A stretch of DNA of 64,000 nt from Jejuia pallidilutea (GCF_002973595.1 NZ_PVEO01000005.1:248001-312000), one strand, 5' to 3'; counted from the first letter of the stretch, positions 26,614-37,050 are shown. Notes: generated by a model not told the origin, from the letters alone. A program made the numbers and translations.

Positions 26614-27990
26614 TTATTCCTTTAGTTTTAAGGACACATCATCTAAAAATAAAGCGGGGTATGTAGCTCCTTTCCAAAACACTATTTTAAGTTGTGTAAC
26701 ACCTGCTGGTATTTCAAACTCATTAGTAACTTCTTCCCAAGTATCAGCTATTGGTGATTTATTTTCAAATTGAAATAAAAGATCATTTCCATTATTATTT
26801 CTTGCAACAAAACTTAAAGCTGGCTGGTCTTGGGTTAGCGGTTTGCTCCATCTTGCAAAATACTTAAGCGTATAGGTTTTACCAGGTTCTACCTCAGCAA
26901 CTGTAAAAAACGAACCATCTTTATCATCAGTTCCTGCTCTACCAAAAAAATTGCCCGTATTTGCACCACCGCTAGTGTTTAAAACATTATTGTTATAACC
27001 TTTCCATGGTGCCTTCTGCCCAGTTTCAAACCCTCCATTTTCAATTAATTCATTGGGGTCTGCTACTACAACAAATTCGGTATCCTGTCCAGGGCCTATT
27101 TCGGTATTTGGGTTAATCTCAGCATATACTTCACCTAAAGCAGTAATTTTGCCATCGGCATCAAACAAAGCAGAAGGTGCCAATGGTGCTCTACCAAATC
27201 CATCAAACCAAGCATAACGGTGTATCCAATCCAGATTATCTAGTACAGGTAGAGCTTCACTCATAAAATTTATGACGTCTGCCTCACTGTGTTTATTGTT
27301 TGCTGCAGAACTAGCACTCCAATCTGCTACTGCAAATTCTGTAATCCAAATAGGCTTTTTGTATTCTTTGTAAGTATTTTTTAGCATATTTAAAAAACTT
27401 AGTACGTTTGGGCCTCCGTAACTATGTACTGTTACAAAATCAATTCTCAGTTCCAATTCCTCTGCTTTTTGCATGAACTCTTTCATCCAATTGTTAAGTG
27501 GACCAACAGTTGCCGGAGAGCCTAACGGCACGCCTAATTCTTCTAGTTTAGGCCACAAGGCTATGGCTTCATCAACCGTCATGTTAGCTTGAGAAGCACC
27601 ATCGGGCTCGTTAAAACCTAAAACATATTTAACCTTACCTTCGTCTATAAGTTGTTTTATTTTGGCAAGTTCTGTATCGTTTACCGAACCTTTACCCCAA
27701 AACATAGGCACAAATTCTACATTTTCTGGAATTTCTTCTTTGAGTTCCCTACCCCAGCTATACATCCAATGCGCCGCAAGTTCATGGGTTTTGTGAGACC
27801 ATGCCGCTTTGTTATTTGTATAAGCAATACCTCTCTTTTTTAATTTTTCTGCATCGGATAATTGAGGAATTTCCTCTTCAGGGAAAAAGGGTTCAGCAGC
27901 CACACCATCAAAGTCTCCTATTACATTTTTTTCACAGCTTGAAAATATTACCAAGCATAATAGTATCATTTTAAACTTTTTCATTTTCAT
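26614..27990 (-). CDS. GH128-like (Glyco_hydro_cc) lipoprotein with C-terminal CBM
   Basis: A 458-residue outer-membrane lipoprotein (lipobox IFSSC, Cys19). Residues about 52-293 form a Glyco_hydro_cc TIM barrel of the GH128 type. Likely catalytic acids are Glu128 in VLGFNEPDGAS (acid/base) and Glu218 in PIWITEFAVADW (nucleophile). HWMYSWG and IDFVTVHSYGG are also typical. A CBM4/9-like beta-sandwich covers about 314-458. Known GH128 enzymes cut beta-1,3-glucans. In a sulfatase and galactosidase PUL this homologue may instead act on a beta-1,3-linked galactan backbone, which is an inference. It lies 21 bp after susD, the classic place for the surface endo-enzyme. Confidence 0.82.
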   Translation of the reverse strand: MKMKKFKMILLCLVIFSSCEKNVIGDFDGVAAEPFFPEEEIPQLSDAEKLKKRGIAYTNNKAAWSHKTHELAAHWMYSWGRELKEEIPENVEFVPMFWGKGSVNDTELAKIKQLIDEGKVKYVLGFNEPDGASQANMTVDEAIALWPKLEELGVPLGSPATVGPLNNWMKEFMQKAEELELRIDFVTVHSYGGPNVLSFLNMLKNTYKEYKKPIWITEFAVADWSASSAANNKHSEADVINFMSEALPVLDNLDWIHRYAWFDGFGRAPLAPSALFDADGKITALGEVYAEINPNTEIGPGQDTEFVVVADPNELIENGGFETGQKAPWKGYNNNVLNTSGGANTGNFFGRAGTDDKDGSFFTVAEVEPGKTYTLKYFARWSKPLTQDQPALSFVARNNNGNDLLFQFENKSPIADTWEEVTNEFEIPAGVTQLKIVFWKGATYPALFLDDVSLKLKE

Positions 27991-28011
27991 TTTATTTAAT
28001 TCAACTTTAAC

Positions 28012-29559
28012 TTATTGCCAGTCTGGATGTTGTACCAAATTAGGATTAACATCAATTTCTGCTTGAGGAATTGGGAATACCTCAGATTTTCCACCTTGAT
28101 ATTGTGGATTGTAAGGTCCAACAGGGTCTGCAATAGCCCTGTTAAAAGCGTCTTCTATTTCTCCCCAACGTTTTAAATCCATAAAACGTAGGCCTTCCAT
28201 AGCAAGCTCAACACGTCTTTCGTGTTTCACAATCTCTATCATTTGTTGTTGGTTAACACTTCCTTCAACATCTTCTACACTGGGCATACCTACTCTAGCT
28301 CTTATTTGATTTACTAATTGAGCAGCCCCAGAAATGTCTCCTGTTTCAGCCAAAGCCTCTGCACGCATCAATAAAATATCAGCATAACGTATTACATAAA
28401 AATCTTGGGAACCATCAGTAAAAGGTGCATTTCCATCGGCATCAGGACCTGTTCTAATATATTTTTTAGTTCCGAATGTTGTTGGACCATTACTTTGAAA
28501 TGTTCTAAGCGGCTCTGTTAACCAAACTTCTCCACCATAATAAATAGTAGCGGTAGCTCTAGGATCTCTATTCGCTCCTCTGTTTGATGGGTTGTACAAA
28601 GGTGATGTTGTAATAGGCAAACCATCAGTACAATAGTAATCGTTTGCTAAATTTGGCATAGGGCGCAAATCTCCTTTTGGGAAAGCATTAAATGTTCCAG
28701 AAAACCTTTCACCATTATTAGTATCGTCGCCTCTTAAGAAACGAATAGAAAAAACTACCTCTGGAGACGTTTCGTTTTCTGGTGTAAATAAAGCTGCATA
28801 ATCTGGATGTAATGCATACCCTAAGCCCATAGCTTCTTGCGTTAGAGCTAGCACTCCAAATTCACCATCGTATTGTTTGTTATAAAGTTGTACTCTAGCA
28901 AAAAGGCCAAGTGCAGCACCTTTTGTAGCATACCCATACAAATCGTCTGGCTGAGTTACTGGTAAAAAATCTACTGCAAATTTTAAATCCTCTCTTATCT
29001 GTGCTGTAATTTCGGCATAACTGCTTTTTGCAACAAATGCTTCCTGAAGTGTTTGTGGCGCTGTGATTAAGGGAGCATCTTCAAAATAAACAGCTATATT
29101 GAAATACATTAGAGCTCTTAAAAAGTACGCTTGACCCAGTAATTGGTTTTTGGTTTCTAATGGCACTAGGTCTTCAGATATGTCATTTACGTTTTTTATT
29201 ACTGAATTTACTCTAGCTATACCTTGATAAAGGTCGGTCCAAATAGGAAGTATAGGACCACTTGCAGGATCTATCCTTCCTTCCATAAAATTACCAGGAC
29301 CTTCCCATTTAAAATTGTTAAAAGCGTTGTCTCCTAAGCCATCAAATCCTGGAAATCCTTGAAAACCATTTAAATTCCCACCATACATTGTTCTTGATTG
29401 CAACGTAGAATAGACAGCATTTAGTGCTAAAAAGGCATCAGATTCGCTAGTCCAAAAATTATTTTCTGCAATTTGTGTTAAAGACGCTTTATCTATAAAA
29501 TCGTCATTACAATTTGTTAGTGTTAAGGCAATAGATATTGCTATTATTATCTTTCTCAT
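28012..29559 (-). CDS. susD: SusD/RagB family glycan-binding lipoprotein
   Basis: A 515-residue surface lipoprotein (signal ending TLTNC, Cys17) that captures oligosaccharides above the SusC channel. The N-terminal helical TPR part shows NNFWTSESDAFLALNAVYST, LGQAYFLRALMYFNIAVYF and YGYATKGAALGLFARVQLY. The C-terminal part shows RYADILLMRAEALAETGD, RRVELAMEGLRFMDLKRWG and the final VFPIPQAEIDVNPNLVQ. It starts 5 bp after susC. The combination is diagnostic for a SusCD pair and hence a PUL; ligand identity is not visible. Confidence 0.95.
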   Translation of the reverse strand: MRKIIIAISIALTLTNCNDDFIDKASLTQIAENNFWTSESDAFLALNAVYSTLQSRTMYGGNLNGFQGFPGFDGLGDNAFNNFKWEGPGNFMEGRIDPASGPILPIWTDLYQGIARVNSVIKNVNDISEDLVPLETKNQLLGQAYFLRALMYFNIAVYFEDAPLITAPQTLQEAFVAKSSYAEITAQIREDLKFAVDFLPVTQPDDLYGYATKGAALGLFARVQLYNKQYDGEFGVLALTQEAMGLGYALHPDYAALFTPENETSPEVVFSIRFLRGDDTNNGERFSGTFNAFPKGDLRPMPNLANDYYCTDGLPITTSPLYNPSNRGANRDPRATATIYYGGEVWLTEPLRTFQSNGPTTFGTKKYIRTGPDADGNAPFTDGSQDFYVIRYADILLMRAEALAETGDISGAAQLVNQIRARVGMPSVEDVEGSVNQQQMIEIVKHERRVELAMEGLRFMDLKRWGEIEDAFNRAIADPVGPYNPQYQGGKSEVFPIPQAEIDVNPNLVQHPDWQ

Positions 29560-29564
29560 AGTTT

Positions 29565-32500
29565 TTATAGTTTTACGTTCATACCAAATGTTACTGTTTT
29601 GTAGAGTGGTGCGTTTCTGTTACTTTGGTTACCATTACCGCCTTCTGGGTCAAAATATTCTAAACCTGTAAACGTTACTAAGTTTTGCGCACCAATAAAT
29701 ACACGTAGTTTGCTAATATTCATTTTGCTTAATACATCTTTAGGTAATGAATACCCTATCTCTATATTTTTTAATCTTAAAAACGAGGTGTCTTGAATAT
29801 AAAATGAAGAGACTACTGTGTTATTTTGCCCACCAACCCTTGGTAAATTGGTACTTGGATTTTCTGGTGTCCATCTATCTAACCAATAGGTTAGTACATT
29901 ACTTCTATCATCGCCCATAGGTAAATTACCATTACCCATTAATAATCTATCTACACCTTGAACACCTTGAAATAAGAAATTAAAATCGAAACCACCGTAT
30001 TCTAGAGAACCATTAAAGTTTATGAGTAGGTCTGGGTTTGGATTACCAATAACAGTTCTATCATCAGCATTTACAACGCCATCTGGTACACCGTCTGGCC
30101 CAGAGATATCGGCATATCTTAAATCTCCCGGAGCCGTAGTAGCGTTTCCGAATTGTGTTGGTGCGTTAGCAATTTCTTCTACAGATTGAAAAACACCAAT
30201 AGCTTGGTAACCATAATACGACCTGAAGGCCTCGCCTATTCTAATAATATTGGTACCCGTTATGGTTTCTTCACCGCCTTCTCCTAGTCCAGTTACCTCA
30301 TTCTTTAAAAATTTAGTAAGATTAGTACCAATACTAAATTTAGCCTTACCTAAATTACCTCTATAGTTTACGCCAAGCTCTAGCCCGTTATTAACCATAG
30401 ATGCAGCATTTTGCGCAGCAAGATTGGTAATACCAAGTGTATTTGGAATTGGGAAATTAGTATATAAAATATCTCTACTATTTCTGCTAAAATAATCGGC
30501 AATAAGCTCTACTTTATTTTTAAACAAGCTTAAATCTAGTCCAATATCATACTGCTCTGTTTCTTCCCACCTTATGGTTGGGTTTGCCAAACTTGTAACT
30601 GCAACACCTACAACTGTTGCATCGTTACCCAAAACATAGTCTATGCCAGGGTTGTAATTTTGAGCAAAAATATAGTTACCAATACGGTCGTTACCACTTA
30701 TACCCCAACTTGCTCTTAATTTAAGATTACTAATAACATTAGAGTCTTTCATAAAGTTTTCTTCAGAAATCCTCCATCCTAAAGACCCTGAGGGGAAATT
30801 TCCATATTTGTTACCTAAACCAAATTTAGAAGAGCCATCGCGTCTTAAATTAAATTCAGCTAAGTACTTCCCTTTATAATTATAGTTTAATCTACCAAAA
30901 AACGATTGGTAGGCTTCTTCTGAAGCGCCACCTGATACTGCTGGCTCTATAACACCACCCGCATTGAATTCTTCTAAATTATCTGTTGGAAAACCACTTA
31001 ACTGGCCCGAAAAACCATCTACTCTGTTATAAAAAACAGAATGGCCCAGTAGCACACCAAAAGTATGTGCCTCATCTATAGTTTTATTATATCGTAATAT
31101 ATTCTCGTTTAATAGAGTGTATTGAAAACCGGTTGAATTATTTAAGTTATTAAGTGAATTTATAATTACTGGGTTTCCAGCCCAATCGTTTTCTAGTAAT
31201 GTTGGCGTAAAATCCGAACTATTATTATAGATAATATTAGCACTTCCACTTGTTTCAAACGATAAGTCTTCAGACAGTTTAAACGACAAACCTATTCTTT
31301 GGCTTATATTAATTTGATCACTTTCAAAATTTCCTAAGTAACCTCTGCGTAAAGGGTTTTGAGTTAAGAATGAAAAGTTTGAATTTTCGTAAGCACCATC
31401 TACAATACCATATTCACCATTGCTGTAAAAAACAGGAATTGTAGGTGCTGCTCTTTGGAAGGAATAAATAATACCATTATCGCCATCAAAAGCATTTTGC
31501 CCTCCTGTAGGCCCTTCATTTCGTCTCCAAAATGCATTGGTTACACTACTTAAGGTAAACCAATCGTTTAACTTAGAGTTTAAATTTAAACTCAAATTAA
31601 AACGCTCTGTCTTAAATTTACTTTTTACAATAGCATCCTGCCCTAGGTATCCAAGAGATACTCTGTAGGTTGATTTGGCATTACCACCAGAAAACGAAAC
31701 GTTATGATTTTGCATTGATGCTGTTCTCAACACCTCTTCTGCCCAATTTGTGTTACCAAATTGATCTGGTAAACTTCCTGTTCTAATCGCTTCAACTTGC
31801 TCATCGGTATATCTTGGAATAAACCCCGGCCCATCTTCGTTTCTAAACTTTTCGTTTATTAAGTTGGCATAGTCTAACGCGCCAAGAAACTCTGGAACAA
31901 CAGTAGCATTTTGCATGCCATAAAAACCGTTGTAACTTATTTCAAATTTATCTTTAGTACCTTTTCTTGTGGTTACCAAAATTACACCATTGGCACCTCT
32001 GGCTCCATATATCGCTCCTGCCGATGCATCTTTAAGCACCGTTACACTTTCAATATCTGAAGGTGCAAGATTGTTAAAGGCTGCCAAATCATCGTATTGA
32101 ATATTATCAATTACCACTAGCGGCGTACTGTTACCAAATGTACCTATACCTCTAATTACAATTGAAGACCCGTCTGCTCCAGGATTTCCTGATGTTTGCG
32201 TTAACTGCACTCCAGAAAACCTACCATATAGTAACTGACCCGAATTGGTTACTGGCTGATTTATTTCTTCTGTAAAAGTAACTGATTGCAAGGCCCCTGT
32301 TAGATTAACCTTTTTCTGTGTGCCATAACCAACAACAACTACCTCTTCTAATTGGGCTGCATCCTCTTGTAAGGTTACATTATAGGTTTTGTTAGAACCA
32401 ATGGTAATGGTAGCTTTTTTAAAGCCTACATAAGAAATTTCTAGTACATCGCCCTGGCTAGCTTCAATTGAAAATCCTCCATCAAAGTCTGTAGTGGTGC

Positions 32501-32645
32501 CTTTGTTAGTCCCGGAAACTAATATTGTTGCCCCTGGTAGCGGTTGCGAATTTTCGTCTGTTACCACTCCAGAAATTGTGCTTTGGGCAAAAGCGACTTG
32601 TCCTAGCGACATTAGTAACAATAAATAAAAAATAGATACTTTCAT
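29565..32645 (-). CDS. susC: SusC/RagA family TonB-dependent outer-membrane transporter
   Basis: A 1026-residue TonB-dependent importer. It has a signal peptide (MKVSIFYLLLLMSLGQVAFA), a CarboxypepD_reg-like domain (about 22-105: ISGVVTDENSQPLPGATI, TTTDFDGGFSI), the TonB-box-like EEVVVVGYGTQKK, a plug (about 110-225, with DIESVTVLKDASAGAIYGAR and GANGVILVTTRKG), then a 22-strand barrel ending GMNVKL with an aromatic-rich closing part. It imports oligosaccharides delivered by SusD using energy from TonB/ExbBD. Its promoter carries an ACACC...GGTGT palindrome shared with the opposite arm. Confidence 0.97.
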   Translation of the reverse strand: MKVSIFYLLLLMSLGQVAFAQSTISGVVTDENSQPLPGATILVSGTNKGTTTDFDGGFSIEASQGDVLEISYVGFKKATITIGSNKTYNVTLQEDAAQLEEVVVVGYGTQKKVNLTGALQSVTFTEEINQPVTNSGQLLYGRFSGVQLTQTSGNPGADGSSIVIRGIGTFGNSTPLVVIDNIQYDDLAAFNNLAPSDIESVTVLKDASAGAIYGARGANGVILVTTRKGTKDKFEISYNGFYGMQNATVVPEFLGALDYANLINEKFRNEDGPGFIPRYTDEQVEAIRTGSLPDQFGNTNWAEEVLRTASMQNHNVSFSGGNAKSTYRVSLGYLGQDAIVKSKFKTERFNLSLNLNSKLNDWFTLSSVTNAFWRRNEGPTGGQNAFDGDNGIIYSFQRAAPTIPVFYSNGEYGIVDGAYENSNFSFLTQNPLRRGYLGNFESDQINISQRIGLSFKLSEDLSFETSGSANIIYNNSSDFTPTLLENDWAGNPVIINSLNNLNNSTGFQYTLLNENILRYNKTIDEAHTFGVLLGHSVFYNRVDGFSGQLSGFPTDNLEEFNAGGVIEPAVSGGASEEAYQSFFGRLNYNYKGKYLAEFNLRRDGSSKFGLGNKYGNFPSGSLGWRISEENFMKDSNVISNLKLRASWGISGNDRIGNYIFAQNYNPGIDYVLGNDATVVGVAVTSLANPTIRWEETEQYDIGLDLSLFKNKVELIADYFSRNSRDILYTNFPIPNTLGITNLAAQNAASMVNNGLELGVNYRGNLGKAKFSIGTNLTKFLKNEVTGLGEGGEETITGTNIIRIGEAFRSYYGYQAIGVFQSVEEIANAPTQFGNATTAPGDLRYADISGPDGVPDGVVNADDRTVIGNPNPDLLINFNGSLEYGGFDFNFLFQGVQGVDRLLMGNGNLPMGDDRSNVLTYWLDRWTPENPSTNLPRVGGQNNTVVSSFYIQDTSFLRLKNIEIGYSLPKDVLSKMNISKLRVFIGAQNLVTFTGLEYFDPEGGNGNQSNRNAPLYKTVTFGMNVKL

Positions 32646-32691
32646 AAATTTAGTTTTGAGTTGAGTTTAATTTCATGATAATTAGTTTTAC

Positions 32692-32699
32692 CAAATGTA
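32692..32699 (-). promoter_or_regulatory. susC promoter -7 element
   Basis: On the minus strand this reads TACATTTG, a perfect TAnnTTTG -7 element of Bacteroidota. It ends 46 nt before the susC start codon, with the palindromic box immediately upstream where a -33 element would lie. That fits an activator-dependent promoter. Confidence 0.6.
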
Positions 32700-32702
32700 A
32701 GC

Positions 32703-32726
32703 ACACCCCTAATTTCTTAGAGGTGT
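32703..32726 (-). promoter_or_regulatory. Palindromic activator-box candidate before susC
   Basis: The minus strand reads ACACC-TCTAAGAAATTAGG-GGTGT, an inverted repeat with 9 of 10 arm bases paired (ACACCTCTAA against TTAGGGGTGT). Its outer end is 27 nt from the -7 element. The plus-strand arm has a matching box at 37015-37034 with almost the same spacing. It is the best candidate for the binding site of the hybrid regulator encoded next door. Confidence 0.5.
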
Positions 32727-32774
32727 ATATAAGTCAAATAATAGGTGATATAGATTATTTAGGTATTTGCAGTA

Positions 32775-35700
32775 TTAAAGCTTACTATTCTTAGCTTTTT
32801 CCCTATACTTAGAAGGCAAACAGTTAAATTGTTTTTTAAATGAATCCTTAAAATATTTATAGTCGTTAAAACCAACCTCGTAAGCAATTTCATTTAAATT
32901 TAAATCGTTTGAAGTAATAATAATTTGCGCTGCTTTCTTCAAACGGATAGACCTTATAAAAGCGGTTAAGGATAGCCCTGTTAAAGATTTAATTTTTCTG
33001 AATAAGGTAGATTGACTCATATTTAACTCATCTACCATATTATCGATACCAAAGCTAGGATTATGCAAATTATCTTCAACCAATAAAATGGCCTTATTAA
33101 TAAATAGGTTCTCAGGATCTATATTTTTTTCAGTACTCGTTTGTGCCGATGGCTCAAAACGTACTTTATTAAGCAAGTGCGCTCTTAGTTTTTCCCTGTT
33201 TTCTAACAAGCTAGCAATTCTTGCTTTTACTACAGTGGCATTAAATGGCTTAGTAATATAATCGTTTGCTCCTGTTTGTAAACCCTGTATTTCGAAAACA
33301 GAAGACGATCTAGCTGTTAATAATATAATGGGAATGTGCGAGGTAGTTATTTGAGATTTTAACTCTTTACAAAGGGTTATACCGTCTTTACCAGGCATCA
33401 TTACATCGCTAATAATTAAATCGGGGATTTCTGTAGAGGCTATTTCAAATCCTGTGTTACCATTGTCGGCCTTAGTTATTGAGTATGTTTCCTGCAAAAT
33501 ATCAGTTAAATACTCTAGTATTTCTAAATTATCATCTATTATAAGTACACTATGCTCTTTCTGCTTTAAGTTTAAATTTTCTTTTACTTGAGGTGTTGAT
33601 AATGTATCGTAAGCCTTAATATTATCTGTGTTTAGAAAACTTTCATTTATTTCCCCTTTATATAAACTTGGATCTAACGATAGCTTTATTACAAACTCTG
33701 TGCCTTTACTTTTTTTGCTCGTAACGGCTATAGTGCCATGGTGTAATTCAATAATTTTCTTTGAAAACGCTAACCCAATACCACTACCAATCATTCTAGC
33801 TGTTTCAGCAGATTTAATTTGAAAAAAACGATCAAAAATTTTATCTAAATCCTCTTCATCCATACCTATTCCTGTGTCTTTTATTGAAATAACACAAAAA
33901 CCAGATGCTTCACTTAAAGTCATAGTAATTTTACCCCCAGGATTACTATATTTTATAGCGTTAGAAAGTAAATTACACAGAACTATTTCCATTTTATTGC
34001 GGTCGAATGGAAAAAATATGCTCTCTTCTTCTGCCTTAAATTTGTATTTAATATTTTTAGATTTTGCCAGTTGTTTGAAGTATAAAAAAACTTCATTTGA
34101 AAACCTTATAAAATTACCGTAAGAAACACTAAGCGTTAACAAACCGTTATCGGCCTTTCTAAAATCTAACAGTTGATTTATTAGGTTTAATAATCTATTA
34201 GAGTTCTTATCAATAATAGACAGATTTTTAGATACTTTTTGGGGCAAGTTTGTAGTTTCTAAAAGTTCCTGTAAAGGCGTTATAATTAGTGTTAAGGGCG
34301 TTCTAAACTCATGAGAGATATTGGTAAAAAAGTTTAGTTTTGCTTCACTTAATTCCATTTCCTTTTCTTTGTCTATCCTTGCTATTTCTAAACTATTTTT
34401 AAGCTTTAATTTGTATGTATTAGAGCGCATTAAATAAGCTATAATCGCTAATACAACAAGGGAATATATAATTAAGGCCAGAGGGCTTTTCCAAGGTGAG
34501 CCCAACAGTATAATATCTATCGATTTGGGAACACTCCAATTACGCCCATCTCTAGAGCCTTGTACTTTAAGCGTATAGGTATTTGGTGTTAAACCTGCAA
34601 AATTAATTTCGTTTCTGTTAAGTAGATTTATCCATTCATCATGATACCCCTCTAAGAGGTACCTGTATTTTATGTTTAGTGTTCCAAGAAAGTCGTTAGC
34701 AACAAATCGAGTTGAAAAAAAATTATCTTGGTGCGTTAATTTTATTTTATCAACGTAGTTAAAACTTTTATCTAAAATAGTATTGTTAGTATTATACTCT
34801 ATAAGCTCATTATTAACCCGTAAGCCTGTAAAAATAATTTCTGGGACAGTATTAAAATTTTTTATTTCTGATGGATTAAAAAAGGTAATATTATCAATAC
34901 CACCAAAATATATAGTTTCGCTGTTATAATTATAATAACTTCTATTGTTAAAAGATGTAGATCTTACACCATTAATATCGCCATAACTAATTATAGATGT
35001 ATTCGCATCATTATACTTTACAATTTCGGTGTGCGTTGTTAACCATAGGTTGTGCTTATTATCAAAGGTTAAGGCACAAATAAAATCACTATTTAAGCCA
35101 TCTTCTTCAGTAATTATGTTTTCTATGGTAAGCTTACTATTGCTATAATGTAATTTTATTAATCCGCTAGGTGTGGCAAGCCATATAAATTGGCCATTTA
35201 TTTCTAAATCATTAATTATTACACTTGGTAATTTTTCTTCTAATAGTGAAGATTGATGTATAAATCGTTTTTTACTTTTCTCGAACAAATGTAGGCCGTT
35301 GTAGGTGCTTATCCACACATTTCCAGCTGTATCTTTCTGTATATCGGTAATACGATTGCTTTCTATTTTTTTATTGCTTTTTCTGTTCTCAGAATATAAC
35401 ACATAAGCGTTTGGATTATTTATATCCACCATATTTACTATAGCTATACCCAGTTGTTGCGTACCTATATACATGGTATCATTTTCAATTAAAAATGCTG
35501 TGATTTTTCCAAGAGTTTTAGAATGTTGAATGATTATTTCCAATTTAAGGTCGTAAATATAAAAACCAAATTGCGTGCCTATATATAGCTTTTCCTCATG
35601 CTCGTATAACACATTAACTTTCTGGTTACCAATGCCTTTAATTTGTTTTAAATTAGAAAAATCTTTACCGTAATACAAACCAGAAAAAAGAGTTCCAAGA

Positions 35701-36788
35701 AAAATATTGTCTTTATTTTTGTGTAGGCAAGTAAAATTTAAATGCTCTTTTAATTCCTCGTTATTTATAAGTTTATCTGCATTATTAAATCCGTTTCCCT
35801 CTAATAATTTAACAACACCGCCATTTGCTGTGGCAAGCCATGTTACGTTATTTTTATCTTGGTGTATTGCTAATATAGTATTGTAATTGTCACTTATTTT
35901 TTCAGGGCTATCTGCAACCAATTCAATTTTACTAAACGTAGTTAAGTCTTCATTACTTCTATAAACGCCTTTTCCCCAAGTACCAATCCAAATTCTATTA
36001 TAAGCATCTAAACAGAGTTTTTTTGAAAAATTGCTGGTAACTCCTGTTTCTAAAACCTCAATAGTCTCTGTATCATAATTAAAACTGTAAATTTCAGTAG
36101 TATCAGAGCTTGAAGCCATCCAAACTTTATTTCTACTAGCATCTGATAATATATCGGTGAGTTGGCCTTTAACACTAAACACCTGCATATTATCTTTTAA
36201 TGTGTTATAGAAGTGTAATTTATTACCAACACAAAACCACATGTTATTATTAAAATCTTTAATAATACTGTATATGGCTTGATTGCTATTATACTGTTTT
36301 AATAGTTTTTTGTTTTTGTAGTCAATAACAAAAACGCCATTACTCCAAGTACCAACCCATATATTACCATTAACATCTTGCGCTAGTGCAGTAATTCTTA
36401 AATCTCCTTCGTTCCTAAGATCAATTAAACTATTGTAGGTTTTAACTAGGTTATTTTTAACATCTAAGATGGATAGACCTCCACTTTTTGTGCCTATCCA
36501 AATATTAGAATCTGCATCCTTAAACAGTACCTCTATATTTTCGTTCAGTAATTCATTGTATACAGAACCAGGTTTTATATACTCAAAATCGTAACCATTA
36601 AATTTGGTTATGCCATTTTCGGTTCCAATCCATTTAATATTTAAATCATCACTTACAATACTTGTAACATAATTATGCGACAAACCTTGTTCGGTGGTAA
36701 TAAAATCAACAACATAATTAATGTTATTTTCTTGTGAAAAAACAAAACATGAGAATAATAGCTGTATTACAAATAATAATGGTCTCAT
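32775..36788 (-). CDS. Hybrid two-component system regulator (HTCS) of the PUL
   Basis: A 1337-residue one-protein two-component system. It has a signal peptide (MRPLLFVIQLLFSCFVFS), a periplasmic double beta-propeller of Reg_prop repeats (about 25-680, for example NIWIGTKSGGLSIL, NIWVGTWSNGVFV), a Y_Y_Y domain (about 690-755), and one membrane segment (about 770-787). The cytoplasmic part is HisKA with His826 in ISHEFRTPLT, HATPase (DTGIGMDEEDLDKIF, GSGIGLAFSKKI), a receiver domain with phospho-acceptor Asp1128 in IISDVMMPG, and an AraC-type DNA-binding domain at the end (IAYEVGFNDYKYFKDSFKK). Such proteins sense an oligosaccharide and activate their PUL. The gene sits between the two PUL arms. 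Confidence 0.95.
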   Translation of the reverse strand: MRPLLFVIQLLFSCFVFSQENNINYVVDFITTEQGLSHNYVTSIVSDDLNIKWIGTENGITKFNGYDFEYIKPGSVYNELLNENIEVLFKDADSNIWIGTKSGGLSILDVKNNLVKTYNSLIDLRNEGDLRITALAQDVNGNIWVGTWSNGVFVIDYKNKKLLKQYNSNQAIYSIIKDFNNNMWFCVGNKLHFYNTLKDNMQVFSVKGQLTDILSDASRNKVWMASSSDTTEIYSFNYDTETIEVLETGVTSNFSKKLCLDAYNRIWIGTWGKGVYRSNEDLTTFSKIELVADSPEKISDNYNTILAIHQDKNNVTWLATANGGVVKLLEGNGFNNADKLINNEELKEHLNFTCLHKNKDNIFLGTLFSGLYYGKDFSNLKQIKGIGNQKVNVLYEHEEKLYIGTQFGFYIYDLKLEIIIQHSKTLGKITAFLIENDTMYIGTQQLGIAIVNMVDINNPNAYVLYSENRKSNKKIESNRITDIQKDTAGNVWISTYNGLHLFEKSKKRFIHQSSLLEEKLPSVIINDLEINGQFIWLATPSGLIKLHYSNSKLTIENIITEEDGLNSDFICALTFDNKHNLWLTTHTEIVKYNDANTSIISYGDINGVRSTSFNNRSYYNYNSETIYFGGIDNITFFNPSEIKNFNTVPEIIFTGLRVNNELIEYNTNNTILDKSFNYVDKIKLTHQDNFFSTRFVANDFLGTLNIKYRYLLEGYHDEWINLLNRNEINFAGLTPNTYTLKVQGSRDGRNWSVPKSIDIILLGSPWKSPLALIIYSLVVLAIIAYLMRSNTYKLKLKNSLEIARIDKEKEMELSEAKLNFFTNISHEFRTPLTLIITPLQELLETTNLPQKVSKNLSIIDKNSNRLLNLINQLLDFRKADNGLLTLSVSYGNFIRFSNEVFLYFKQLAKSKNIKYKFKAEEESIFFPFDRNKMEIVLCNLLSNAIKYSNPGGKITMTLSEASGFCVISIKDTGIGMDEEDLDKIFDRFFQIKSAETARMIGSGIGLAFSKKIIELHHGTIAVTSKKSKGTEFVIKLSLDPSLYKGEINESFLNTDNIKAYDTLSTPQVKENLNLKQKEHSVLIIDDNLEILEYLTDILQETYSITKADNGNTGFEIASTEIPDLIISDVMMPGKDGITLCKELKSQITTSHIPIILLTARSSSVFEIQGLQTGANDYITKPFNATVVKARIASLLENREKLRAHLLNKVRFEPSAQTSTEKNIDPENLFINKAILLVEDNLHNPSFGIDNMVDELNMSQSTLFRKIKSLTGLSLTAFIRSIRLKKAAQIIITSNDLNLNEIAYEVGFNDYKYFKDSFKKQFNCLPSKYREKAKNSKL

Positions 36789-37014
36789 AAAATATTTAAA
36801 GAAGTTTTTAGCCAAAAACAAGCTTTAGCACTTAGTTTAAGCCTTAAACAAGGTACAAAAACCTTATTCGTAAATTTATGAAGATATTTTATAAGATAGC
36901 TCATTAATATAGCCATTAACTGCTCCACAACCAACACCAAATAAATTAAAACTCTTTATATCAGTAATTTAAAAAAGACTAATGACCTTAGCGCTACCCT
37001 AAATTGAGCTTATT

Positions 37015-37034
37015 ACACCACGAAATTTAGGTGT
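37015..37034 (+). promoter_or_regulatory. Palindromic activator-box candidate before the plus PUL arm
   Basis: ACACCACGAAATTTAGGTGT has outer inverted arms ACACC/GGTGT and shares the AAATT(T)AGG core with the susC box. Its outer end is 28 nt from the -7 element, against 27 nt at susC. Confidence 0.5.
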
Positions 37035-37042
37035 TTCTGTAA

Positions 37043-37050
37043 TATATTTG
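37043..37050 (+). promoter_or_regulatory. Promoter -7 element of the plus PUL arm
   Basis: TATATTTG is a perfect TAnnTTTG element. It ends exactly 46 nt before the sulfatase start codon at 37097, the same distance as at susC. Confidence 0.6.
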
